A stretch of DNA of 8,105 nt from an uncultured Acidobacteriota bacterium (GTDB taxonomy: Bacteria > Acidobacteriota > Terriglobia > Terriglobales > Acidobacteriaceae): the NCBI GenBank assembly GCA_903832475.1, contig CAILBQ010000247.1, positions 1 to 8,105 of the forward strand. Direction: 5' to 3'. The notes under the pieces were generated by a model that saw nothing but the letters and a program-made list of their open reading frames with translations, had not been told where the DNA came from and ran no database searches. This document shows, one piece after another, positions 1 to 6,449 of this stretch. Both the position numbers and the translations under genes were made by a program. How positions within the stretch are numbered: the stretch's first letter is position 1; the number at the start of each line of letters is the position of its first letter.

Positions 1-178
1 GAAGATACTCAGAAGTATTTTCTAGAAGCTCAATTTCAACTTGGTATCGCTTTGACCCTGCAACCACCTCGTAGTTGTCGCGAGCATGGAGCTCGGCTAG
101 CACATCGTTGCAAGACATCGATGACCAGCGGCTCAGCTCTCGTTGGAGTACCTTTCGCCAATCTTCCCGCCCGCTCAT
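1..178 (-). CDS. Small uncharacterised protein, N-terminal part (runs off left edge)
   Basis: An open reading frame on the minus strand starts with ATG at 178-176 and stays open for 59 codons to the window edge, so the C-terminus is missing. It begins MSGREDWRKVLQRELSRWSS and continues through a short amphipathic stretch to a segment with VAGSKRYQVEIELLEN at about residues 39-54. Alternating W/L spacing early (W7, L11, L15, W18) followed by a beta-like KRYQVEIELLE strand looks like a folded protein, not a shadow frame. It resembles small acidobacterial proteins of unknown function with a W..L..EL..WS / YQVEVELLEN pattern; this is from memory and no function is known to me. A G-rich stretch (GGGGGATAGG on the coding strand) precedes the ATG as a possible ribosome site. 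GC is about 51% by hand count, against about 70% in a sample of neighbouring hom, and codons are less C/G-ended. There is no signal peptide. Confidence 0.6.
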   Translation of the reverse strand, partial: MSGREDWRKVLQRELSRWSSMSCNDVLAELHARDNYEVVAGSKRYQVEIELLENTSEYL

Positions 179-408
179 CCTATCCCCCGCTCACGTCAGA
201 AACTCTAAAGACAGCGTGATTCTATTCGCTATCGTCCCTGAAGTCCGAGCCGCGAGTAAGTAGTGCACAACTCGTCAGATCCCTTTGAATAACAAGCTCC
301 AGGCCACCGAGGACCTTTCACTTCGGCATAGGATCTGCCAATTTCCGGCCATTAGCTCGCGGCAGCAAGCCCCGTTTTCCCGCACCCCGCAGAGCAAGCG
401 ACGAGCTA

Positions 409-456
409 CGCGAGGCCCACGCGAAGCGTCCGCCCGGACGGCAGGTCCCGGCAGGT
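409..456. repeat. Fragment of dispersed intergenic repeat (GCGAAGCG...CGGCAGG module)
   Basis: The segment just past the hom stop codon contains GCGAAGCGTC at 421-430 and ACGGCAGGTC at 438-447, with a second GGCAGGTGCC at 450-459. The same order, GCGAAGC followed about 10 bases later by ACGGCAGG, occurs near 5853-5882 and 7331-7358. A small palindrome (GTCCG-CC-CGGAC, 428-439) sits inside it. The rest of the 179-458 spacer shows no open frame, tRNA or clear terminator that I can support. Confidence 0.5.
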
Positions 457-458
457 GC

Positions 459-1760
459 CTACTTTTCCAATATCTGCAAATCCAGCGGCTTCTCCAGCAG
501 CGCCGGCATCCGCCCGATCTCCTGCAGCGCCCGCTTCAACGCCGAGGTCCGGCAAGGCTCCACCGTCACCACAAACGGCAGCCGGTCCAGCGGATACCCC
601 GGCTTCTGCAAAATCGCGTTCAAGTTGATCTTCTCGTGGGCCAGCGCGCTCGCGATCCCGGCCACGATCCCGGGCCGGTCGTTGACCATGAACCGGATAT
701 AGTGCGGCACTTCCAGTTCCGTCCCCACCTTCGACGGCGTCGAAGGAATGGCAATCCTGCACGAGCCATGCGCCAGCCCCAGCAGATCGCTCACCACCGC
801 CACCGCCGTCGGATGCCCGCCCGCGCCGTGCCCGGAAAACACCACGTCGCCACCATAATGCCCGGTCGTGATCACCATGTTCTCCGTCCCGCGCGACCAC
901 GCCAGCGGAGACACCAGCGGCACCAGCATCGGCCGCACCGTCGCCGCCAGATGCCCGTCAATCCGCTCCGCCCGAGCAATCTGCCGGATGGTGCAGTTCA
1001 AATCCTTGGCGTACGAAAAATCAATCGCCGACACCTCGGTGATCGAACAAGTCTCAATCTCGTCAGGATGCACCTGCGCCCGCAGCGCCAGCCGGATCAA
1101 AATCGCCAGCTTGGCCCGGGCATCAAACCCGCCCACATCCTCGGTCGGATCAGCCTCCGCATACCCCATTCCCTGCGCTTCGGCGAGCACCGCACCATAC
1201 TCCGCGCCAGCCTCCATCTTGCTCAGGATGAAGTTGCAGGTGCCATTCAGGATGCCTTCGACCCGCTCCACCCGGTCGCCGGACAGCCCATTCTCCAGCC
1301 CTGGAATCACCGGGATGCCGCCCGCCACCGCCGCTCCATACAACAGCCGGCTGCCGTGCGCGGCCGCAATCGCTTCCAGCTCCAGCCCGTGATACGCAAT
1401 CAGCTTCTTGTTCGCGGTGATGACGCTCTTGCCTGCCGCCAGCGCCTTGCGTACCCAGTCCCCCGCCGGCTCCAGGCCGCCCGCCAGTTCCAGAATCACA
1501 TCGGGCGCGTCCTCCGCCGAACCCAGCAACGCATCCGCATCGCTGCTCCATGCCACTGAAGACGGTACCCAGTCCACCCGCTTGCGATGAACATTGCGAT
1601 TGAAAATATGCGTCAGCTCAAGCCCGGCCGGCGCGGACTCCACCAGGATGCGCGCTACCGATCGCCCCACCGTTCCAAAACCAAAGATGGCAACGCGGAG
1701 AGGCCGACTTGTCGTCTTAACGGAGTACGCGGCGTCCGGAAAAGCAAGACTTTGCGACAC
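459..1760 (-). CDS. hom: Homoserine dehydrogenase with C-terminal ACT domain
   Basis: The product catalyses NAD(P)H-dependent reduction of aspartate semialdehyde to homoserine, the branch point toward threonine and methionine, in the cytosol. The 433-residue protein has the full monofunctional architecture. A Rossmann nucleotide-binding loop GFGTVG lies at residues 27-32. TANKKLIAYHG at 115-125 carries the conserved active-site lysine. The substrate domain has GAAVAGGIPVI (142-152), GILNGTCNFIL (169-179) and ADPTEDVGGFDARAKLAIL (203-221), with the expected catalytic Asp213 and Lys217. GAGGHPTAVAVVSDLL (312-327) follows, and an ACT regulatory domain spans about 352-433 (RFMVNDRPGIVAGIASALA...INLNAI). 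The start is GTG at 1760, supported by AAGGAAG five bases upstream. The length matches ACT-containing Hom, and the ACT domain suggests amino-acid (typically threonine) feedback. No thrB, thrC or lysC is adjacent in this window; the gene is divergent from the plus-strand pair at 1914. Confidence 0.96.
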   Translation of the reverse strand: MSQSLAFPDAAYSVKTTSRPLRVAIFGFGTVGRSVARILVESAPAGLELTHIFNRNVHRKRVDWVPSSVAWSSDADALLGSAEDAPDVILELAGGLEPAGDWVRKALAAGKSVITANKKLIAYHGLELEAIAAAHGSRLLYGAAVAGGIPVIPGLENGLSGDRVERVEGILNGTCNFILSKMEAGAEYGAVLAEAQGMGYAEADPTEDVGGFDARAKLAILIRLALRAQVHPDEIETCSITEVSAIDFSYAKDLNCTIRQIARAERIDGHLAATVRPMLVPLVSPLAWSRGTENMVITTGHYGGDVVFSGHGAGGHPTAVAVVSDLLGLAHGSCRIAIPSTPSKVGTELEVPHYIRFMVNDRPGIVAGIASALAHEKINLNAILQKPGYPLDRLPFVVTVEPCRTSALKRALQEIGRMPALLEKPLDLQILEK

Positions 1761-1800
1761 GGCAGCTTCCTTTTCAGATGATTTGCAAGACCCTGCAACT

Positions 1801-1849
1801 CATCCGCTGCGCAGCCAAACGAACACGGCAACGACAGCTGCAGCGGATG
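1801..1849. promoter_or_regulatory. 10-bp perfect inverted repeat between divergent hom and 1914 gene
   Basis: CATCCGCTGC at 1801-1810 is the exact reverse complement of GCAGCGGATG at 1840-1849, separated by 29 bases; a G:T wobble can be added at each end. It is the most conspicuous element in the 153-bp divergent intergenic region. It could be a two-half-site operator or a hairpin in a hom leader transcript. No convincing -35/-10 pair could be identified, so the regulatory role is only inferred. Confidence 0.35.
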
Positions 1850-1913
1850 GTTGATTTCCCGATAATACCTGAGCCGACTGCAACGATAGAGTCCTGGGGT
1901 ACGATAAAGGCGG

Positions 1914-2294
1914 ATGCAACGAATTCTTTCCATTCTGTTCACATTGGTTCTCAGTCTGGGACCGGCCGCGGCCTCCGTGCCTTCCCAGGCACTAGCCTCC
2001 GGCTGGACAGGAAAGGTCGACGAATCGCGAATTCCGGCTTGCTGCCGCAGGGGTGGTGTTCACCACTGCACCATGCCCTCCGGCGAACCTGGGTTCTCGG
2101 CTCCAGGCTGCTGTCCCAATCTTCCTCAAGCTCTGGGTACGACCACCGTCCCCATTGCCGCACTGCCTACAACAGGCGCGCTGTCTCTTCCTTTCTCGTC
2201 GGCACGATCCATCCCTCCATCCCCGTCCGCGATCGACCCCGCCGCAAAGCGTCATACGCATCCCAAGCGCGGCCCGCCCTCCCAGAGCGTTTAG
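1914..2294 (+). CDS. Small secreted Cys/His-rich protein, possible metal-handling partner of the downstream receptor
   Basis: This 126-residue protein begins MQRILSILFTLVLSLGPAAA, a basic N-terminus plus hydrophobic core ending in a plausible signal peptidase site near residues 18-21 or 26-28 (ALA-S), so it should be exported. The mature part carries PACCRRGGVHHCTM at residues 41-54 (C43, C44, H50, H51, C52, M54) and a second Cys pair C66-C67 in GCCPNLP. A low-complexity Pro/Ser/Ala stretch follows, ending in a basic RHTHPKRGPP tail (113-122). The Cys/His/Met cluster is what one expects of a periplasmic soft-metal site, but no enzyme fold is apparent. Similar short proteins with an ACCRR..HHC core occur in Acidobacteria as I recall them. 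AAGG at 1907-1910 is a close ribosome site for ATG 1914. The gene lies 118 bp ahead of the TonB-dependent receptor on the same strand, which suggests co-transcription. A metal or copper function is inference. Confidence 0.7.
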   Translation: MQRILSILFTLVLSLGPAAASVPSQALASGWTGKVDESRIPACCRRGGVHHCTMPSGEPGFSAPGCCPNLPQALGTTTVPIAALPTTGALSLPFSSARSIPPSPSAIDPAAKRHTHPKRGPPSQSV

Positions 2295-2400
2295 ACCACC
2301 CTGCGAAACTCCGATCGACACTGAGCTGATTCCGCCGCATCTCCGGCTCCGGCTCTTTCCTTCGTTCGGTGATCGCCGTGCCGTCAGGTTCAAAAATCTT

Positions 2401-2406
2401 AGGGAG
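2401..2406 (+). promoter_or_regulatory. Ribosome binding site fixing the receptor start
   Basis: AGGGAG lies six bases before ATG 2413, and the codons that follow encode a signal peptide. The frame is open further upstream to about 2053, but that extension overlaps the 1914-2294 gene and encodes Pro/Arg-rich sequence without export features. The start at 2413 is therefore preferred. Confidence 0.75.
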
Positions 2407-2412
2407 CTTCCG

Positions 2413-4692
2413 ATGCGTTTGTTCAAGACTTTCGCCGCTGTTTTGCTATCTTTCACGGCCGCTTCATCCTGCTTCGCCACCGTTTTTTCCAATGTGCACG
2501 GTGTCGTCCACGATGCCCAGCACTTCCCCGTCGCTAACGCCGCCGTCGTCCTCAAAGCCTCCGATTCCGACTTCGAACTCCACGCCAGGACCGGCCCTGA
2601 CGGCAGCTTCGACCTGCCTTCCGTGCCCCTTGGCATCTACCGCCTGCACATCGAGGCGAAGGGGTTCGCTGAAACCGAAGAGGTCATCACCGTCCAGTCC
2701 GGCACCCACCCCGTGCTGCACATCCCCCTTACGCCGGCGACGGTTCGAACCACGGTCACCGTCAACGCCCAGGAAAGCACCGCCTCTTCCACGCCCACCA
2801 CCATGCTCAGCCGCCAGGAAATCGACGAAACCCCCGGCGCCCTCCGCTCCGGTTCCTTCGCCATCGTCACCGACTACGTCCCCGGAGCCTACATCACCCA
2901 CGACATGCTCCACATGCGCGGAGGCCACCAGACCTCCTGGCTCATCGACGGCGTCTCCATCCCCAACACCAACATCGGCTCCAACGTCGGCCCGCAGATC
3001 GATCCCCGAGACATGGACACGCTCGAAACTCAGCGTGGCTCTTACGCGGCCGACGAAGGCGACCGGACGTATGGGATCTTCAACGTCCTCCCCCGCAGCG
3101 GCTTCGAACGAGATCGTCAGGCCGAGCTCGTCCTCACCGGCGGCAACTTCCAGACCGCCGACACCCAGCTCTCCTTCGGCGATCACTCCGCCGACGTGGC
3201 CTGGTACGCCAGCCTAGCCGGCGCCCGCTCCACCTACGGCCTGCAGGCGCCCATCTCTCAAATCCTGCACGACTCTTCGAACAGCCAGAGCGCCTTCGGC
3301 TCTGTCCTCGTGAACCGTGGCGCCAACGACCAGTTCCGCATCGTCGGCCAGTTCCGCCAGGACTACTTCCAGGTTCCCTACGATCCCAACCCAGACAGCT
3401 GGGAAAATCAGAATTACGACTCCAGCGGACTCCGCGACGGCCAGACCGAACGCGACAGCTTCCTCCTCGCCACCTGGGTACACACCCTGATGAAGCGCGG
3501 CACCTTCGAAATCTCACCCTTCTTCCACTCCAATACCGCCAACTATGACTCCAGCGCCGGCGATCTCCCCGTAGCCAGCACATGGGACCGCACCAGCAAT
3601 TACGCCGGTCTCCAGGCCAACGTGCGCGGAGAATGGAAGCGCAACAACCTCGCCGCCGGCCTCTACGCCTGGGGACAACATGACGCCAACCTCTACGGCG
3701 CCATCTTCAATGACGGTAGCGGCACCAACTTCCGCAAGCCCGCCTCCGCTATCGCCGGCCTCACCGAGGCCTACATCTCCGACGACTTCCGCGCCACCGA
3801 CTGGCTCACCCTCCAGGCCGGCTTGCGCTTCCAAAGCTTTCAAGGCGACGTCGCTGAAAATCAAGCTGACCCCCGCTTCGGCGCAACCCTCAAGATCCCT
3901 CGCATCAACTGGACCTTCCGCGGCTTCTACGGCCGCTTCTACCAGGCTCCTCCCCTGCTCACCGTCACCGGCCCCATCGCCGCCTATGCCAACCAGAACA
4001 ACACCGCCTTCGTCCCCCTCCACGGCGAACGCGACGAAGAGCACCAGTTCGGCGTCAATATCCCTATTCGCGGCTGGGTCCTCGACATCGACACCTTCAA
4101 GACCCGTATCAACAACTTCCTCGACCACTCCAACGTCGGCGAATCCAACATCTACTTCCCCGTCACCGTCGATGGAGCCCTGGTCCGCGCCTGGGAAACC
4201 ACCCTGCGTTCTCCCCAACTTGCCCGCCTCGGCCGCTTTCATCTCGCCTACTCCAACCAGATCGCAGAACAGCGCGGCAACATCACAGGCGGCCTCATCT
4301 GCGCCCCCGCCGATTCCCCCGACTGCGATGCCGGCTTCGACTACACTCCCGTCGACCACGACCAGCGCCACACCTTGAACACCGGCTTCACCACCAACCT
4401 GCCTCACCGCACCTGGTTCAGTTCCAACGTCTACTACGGCTCCGGATTCTCCAATGGCCTGGGCGGAGATCCCACCGACGGCAGCCCCTATCAGGCTCCC
4501 TACCTTCCTGCCCATACCACCTTTGACATCGCCGCCGGCGCCGCCCTCGGTGAAAACTGGAAATTCGCCGTCAACGTCGTCAACGTCACCAACCACCGCG
4601 TCCTCGAAGACAACTCCCTGACCATCGGCGGCTTTCATTACAACGACCCCCGCCTGATCAGCGGCGAGCTCCGCTACCGCTTCCACTTCTGA
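2413..4692 (+). CDS. TonB-dependent outer-membrane receptor with N-terminal carboxypeptidase-regulatory-like domain
   Basis: This 759-residue outer-membrane receptor starts with a signal peptide (MRLFKTFAAVLLSFTAASSCFA). A carboxypeptidase-regulatory-like beta-sandwich covers about residues 26-118 (NVHGVVHDAQHFPVANAAVVL...GPDGSFDLPSVPLGIYRLHIEAKGF). The plug domain, roughly 130-235, includes HMRGGHQTSWLIDGVSIPNTN (167-187), IDPRDMDTLETQRGSY and GDRTYGIFNVLPRSGF. The remainder is a 22-strand-type barrel with many aromatic girdle residues, ending in LRYRFHF, whose terminal Phe is typical of Bam-assembled proteins. Such receptors import scarce ligands using TonB energy; the ligand cannot be read here. 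The segment ITHDMLHMRGGH (161-172) is unusually rich in His and Met, and with the Cys/His-rich exported protein encoded just upstream this makes a metal ligand conceivable. Length and ending are intact; no frameshift is seen. Codons are strongly C-ended like hom and aqpZ, so recent transfer is not indicated. Confidence 0.92.
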   Translation: MRLFKTFAAVLLSFTAASSCFATVFSNVHGVVHDAQHFPVANAAVVLKASDSDFELHARTGPDGSFDLPSVPLGIYRLHIEAKGFAETEEVITVQSGTHPVLHIPLTPATVRTTVTVNAQESTASSTPTTMLSRQEIDETPGALRSGSFAIVTDYVPGAYITHDMLHMRGGHQTSWLIDGVSIPNTNIGSNVGPQIDPRDMDTLETQRGSYAADEGDRTYGIFNVLPRSGFERDRQAELVLTGGNFQTADTQLSFGDHSADVAWYASLAGARSTYGLQAPISQILHDSSNSQSAFGSVLVNRGANDQFRIVGQFRQDYFQVPYDPNPDSWENQNYDSSGLRDGQTERDSFLLATWVHTLMKRGTFEISPFFHSNTANYDSSAGDLPVASTWDRTSNYAGLQANVRGEWKRNNLAAGLYAWGQHDANLYGAIFNDGSGTNFRKPASAIAGLTEAYISDDFRATDWLTLQAGLRFQSFQGDVAENQADPRFGATLKIPRINWTFRGFYGRFYQAPPLLTVTGPIAAYANQNNTAFVPLHGERDEEHQFGVNIPIRGWVLDIDTFKTRINNFLDHSNVGESNIYFPVTVDGALVRAWETTLRSPQLARLGRFHLAYSNQIAEQRGNITGGLICAPADSPDCDAGFDYTPVDHDQRHTLNTGFTTNLPHRTWFSSNVYYGSGFSNGLGGDPTDGSPYQAPYLPAHTTFDIAAGAALGENWKFAVNVVNVTNHRVLEDNSLTIGGFHYNDPRLISGELRYRFHF

Positions 4693-4709
4693 CGCCAAGA
4701 ATGTGTGCA

Positions 4710-4765
4710 GTGTGGGTGTGAAAATCCAGATCAAGTCGCGAATGCGGATATTCTCACACTCACAC
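4710..4765 (+). terminator. Hairpin after the receptor gene, possible terminator
   Basis: GTGTGGGTGTGAAAAT at 4710-4725 pairs with ATTCTCACACTCACAC at 4750-4765: 16-base arms with one G:T wobble and one mismatch around a 24-base loop. It starts 17 bases after the receptor stop codon and is followed by a pyrimidine-rich but not T-only tract (TCTCTCCTT). The position suits transcription termination, but the lack of a clean U tract keeps this tentative. The rest of the 4693-4922 spacer holds no supportable gene. Confidence 0.45.
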
Positions 4766-4922
4766 TCTCTCCTTCACTCCCTTCGCCCAAGGTCCCTGGA
4801 TCTCTCGCTCTACTCCCTGCTTTTTCCATTGCCTCCGCCGCTCGACTGCGATACAGTCTCCCAGCAGCCCCAACCCACGCTGAGCACCGTCGCCTGCGCA
4901 CTTTCATGCACGGAGGAATCTC

Positions 4923-5666
4923 ATGTCCTTGATCAAACGCTCGTTCGCCGAGTGTTTCGGCACCTTCTGGCTTGTCTTTGGCGGCTGCGGCAGCGCCGTC
5001 CTCGCCGCTGGCTTCCCCACCCTCGGCATCGGCTTTGCCGGCGTCGCCCTCGCCTTCGGCCTCACTGTCCTCACCATGGCTTTCACCCTCGGACACATCT
5101 CCGGCTGCCACCTCAACCCCGCCATCACCATCGGCCTCGTCGTCGGCAAGCGCTTTCCCGCGAAAGAGTCCAGCGCCTACATCGTCGCCCAACTGATCGG
5201 CGCCGTCGCCGCATCAGGTGTTCTCTACCTCATCGCCAGCGGCAAGCCCGGATTCGTCCTCGGCGGTTTCGCCACCAATGGCTACGGAGCCAACTCGCCC
5301 GGCGGATACTCGCTCGTCGCCTGCTTCGTCGCCGAAGTCGTCCTCACCGCCTTCTTCCTTCTCGTCATCATGGGCTCAACCGACCCCCGCGCTCCCAAGG
5401 GCTTCGCCCCCATCGCCATCGGTCTCTGTCTCACCCTTATCCACCTCATCAGCATCCCCGTCACCAACACCTCGGTGAACCCGGCCCGAAGCACCGGCCC
5501 CGCTCTCTTCGTCGGCGGCGCAGCCCTCTCCCAGCTCTGGCTCTTCTGGGCTGCCCCCATCCTCGGCGGCATCCTCGGAGCACTCGTCTACCGCGTCTTC
5601 TTCGCCGAGGAAGCCCTTCCCACCACTCGCCCTGTCAGCGAAGCCATGGCCACCGCCGGCGACTAG
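4923..5666 (+). CDS. aqpZ: Aquaporin Z water channel
   Basis: This inner-membrane channel of the MIP family passes water rapidly down osmotic gradients. The 247-residue product closely follows E. coli AqpZ from memory, for example FGTFWLVFGGCGSAVLAAGF (12-31) and SIPVTNTSVNPARSTG (177-192). Both half-helix signatures are present: NPA at 65-67 and NPA at 186-188. The selectivity-filter residues correspond to F45, H174, T183 and R189, the water-selective set; glycerol facilitators have a wider filter. Six membrane helices are visible at about 9-30, 36-57, 84-105, 132-152, 160-180 and 203-225. A short hydrophilic C-tail (EEALPTTRPVSEAMATAGD) extends past the usual AqpZ end. GGAGG at 4912-4916 sits six bases before ATG 4923, a strong ribosome site. 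The gene is flanked by hairpins at 4710-4765 and 5702-5764 and is probably monocistronic. Confidence 0.97.
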   Translation: MSLIKRSFAECFGTFWLVFGGCGSAVLAAGFPTLGIGFAGVALAFGLTVLTMAFTLGHISGCHLNPAITIGLVVGKRFPAKESSAYIVAQLIGAVAASGVLYLIASGKPGFVLGGFATNGYGANSPGGYSLVACFVAEVVLTAFFLLVIMGSTDPRAPKGFAPIAIGLCLTLIHLISIPVTNTSVNPARSTGPALFVGGAALSQLWLFWAAPILGGILGALVYRVFFAEEALPTTRPVSEAMATAGD

Positions 5667-5701
5667 CTCTCTTATTCAGAAGTAACCACCACACCGGGTG
5701 C

Positions 5702-5764
5702 CCCATCCATCCCTCACCACCCAACGACAGGTCTTCGTCGTCGGGGTGGTGAGGGATGGGTGGG
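5702..5764. repeat. Long near-perfect palindrome downstream of aqpZ
   Basis: A 21-base arm at 5702-5722 (CCCATCCATCCCTCACCACCC without its last base extends to 5722) pairs with 5744-5764 with a single G:T wobble. Inside, ACGAC (5724-5728) can pair with GTCGT (5737-5741), leaving an eight-base apical loop AGGTCTTC. The element begins 36 bases after the aqpZ stop and is preceded by CCGGGTGCC. No T tract follows, so it is not a textbook terminator. It resembles the GGGTGCCCCAT... palindromic intergenic repeats I recall from Terriglobia genomes, and may also block read-through from either side. Confidence 0.7.
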
Positions 5765-5804
5765 AACCCGCAACACTCCCCGTGTCCTTGCTCTTGTCGT
5801 TGCC

Positions 5805-5890
5805 TTGCTTTTCTTTCTGTCATTCCCGAAGGGCATCAGCTGTTGTCCCTGCGGCGAAGCCGCCTCTGCACGCACGGCAGGCGCCGCGAG
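5805..5890. repeat. Dispersed intergenic repeat, copy with CTTTCTGTCATTCCC and GGCGAAGCC modules
   Basis: The 23 bases at 5805-5827 are identical to 7281-7303; the shared core includes TTTCTTTCTGTCATTCCC. Both copies continue with GGG, a Cys/Gly-codon-like TG-rich stretch, then GCGAAGC (5853-5859 here) and GCACGGCAGG (5873-5882 here; identical at 7349-7358). The copy ends just before the start of the DUF3052-like gene, so that gene's upstream sequence is largely repeat DNA. Confidence 0.75.
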
Positions 5891-5903
5891 TACACTGTTG
5901 CCC

Positions 5904-6326
5904 ATGGCCACTGTCTTCGAAAAACTGAACCTCGGCAACCAGACTGATCTCATCGTCATCAACGCGCCGGAGAGCTTCGAGCCCGAGCTCAACGAACTCC
6001 AGAACGTCAACTTCAACATCCGCGTCGAGCGCACTCTCGACGAAGTGCCCAGCCCGCCCTTCGTCCTCGCCTTCGTGACCCAGCAAGCCGAAGTCGACGC
6101 CCTCTCGACCCAGATCGCCGCACAGACCGAAGGCGACGCCATCGTCTGGTTCGCCTACCCCAAGGGCACGTCGAAGAAACTGAAATGCGACTTCAATCGC
6201 GACACCGGCTGGACCGTCCTCAAAGCCGCCGGCTTCGACACTGTCCGCGCCATCGCCATCGACGAGGACTGGACCGCCCTCCGCTTCCGCCGCATCGAGT
6301 TCATCAAGAACACGACTCGCCGCTAG
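5904..6326 (+). CDS. Small DUF3052-like cytosolic protein
   Basis: The 140-residue product MATVFEKLNLGNQTDLIVIN... has no signal peptide or membrane segment. It shows an alternating alpha/beta pattern: NQTDLIVINAPESFEPELNEL (12-32), PPFVLAFVTQQAEVDAL (51-67), GDAIVWFAYPKGTSKKLKCD (77-96) and TVRAIAIDEDWTALRFRRIEF (113-133). This order, with IW..YPK in the middle and a terminal D.DW..LRF, matches my memory of DUF3052-family proteins, whose biochemical role is unknown. ATG 5904 is chosen because the frame upstream (open to about 5760) translates the dispersed repeat and has no protein-like character. The cost is that no Shine-Dalgarno sequence stands before 5904 (TACACTGTTGCCC). Translation could therefore be leaderless or weakly initiated. 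It is convergent with the sirtuin gene, 123 bp away. Confidence 0.78.
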   Translation: MATVFEKLNLGNQTDLIVINAPESFEPELNELQNVNFNIRVERTLDEVPSPPFVLAFVTQQAEVDALSTQIAAQTEGDAIVWFAYPKGTSKKLKCDFNRDTGWTVLKAAGFDTVRAIAIDEDWTALRFRRIEFIKNTTRR

Positions 6327-6370
6327 CCTGCCGGCCCGAAAACCACAAGAGCCCTTACTTCGAAATGGCC

Positions 6371-6430
6371 TGTCATCCTGAATGCAGTGAAGGATCTGCG
6401 TTTGCCTTTGCGGCGAAGGGCGTCTCCTTT
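6371..6430. repeat. Dispersed intergenic repeat, copy between convergent genes
   Basis: TGTCATCCTG at 6371-6380 and GAAGGATCTG at 6389-6398 match 7243-7252 and 7261-7270 around a variable centre. It continues with TTTGCCTTTGCGGCGAAGGG, recalling the TGCCTTTGCGCGAAGCG of the copy near 7322-7338. It occupies most of the 6327-6449 spacer, where two genes converge, and no other element is seen there. Confidence 0.75.
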
Positions 6431-6449
6431 GGCGGCTTCGTTAGCTAAC

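Noticed and set aside
427..440. Small palindrome CGTCCGCCCGGACG as hom terminator
   Set aside because: It is short with almost no loop and no U tract on the hom transcript, and it is part of the dispersed repeat module.
285..1559. Plus-strand frame of 424 codons opposite hom
   Set aside because: Arg/His/Pro-rich composition with no domain; it is a shadow of the high-GC hom gene on the other strand.
2053..2412. In-frame extension of the receptor to an upstream start, giving 879 residues
   Set aside because: It overlaps the 1914-2294 gene, encodes Pro/Arg-rich non-export sequence, and would bury the signal peptide that begins at 2413 behind a good ribosome site.
3514..4734. Long minus-strand frame (406 codons) antisense to the receptor
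   Set aside because: Gly/Val/Ala/Glu-rich composition typical of the complement of C-ended codons; no motifs and fully antisense to a well-supported gene.
4703..5752. Plus-strand Arg/Pro/His-rich frame overlapping aqpZ
   Set aside because: Out of frame with an unmistakable aquaporin; the composition is a GC-shadow artefact.
5760..5903. N-terminal extension of the DUF3052-like protein by 48 residues
   Set aside because: The extra codons translate the dispersed repeat also found at 7281-7358 and show Cys-rich, non-protein-like sequence.
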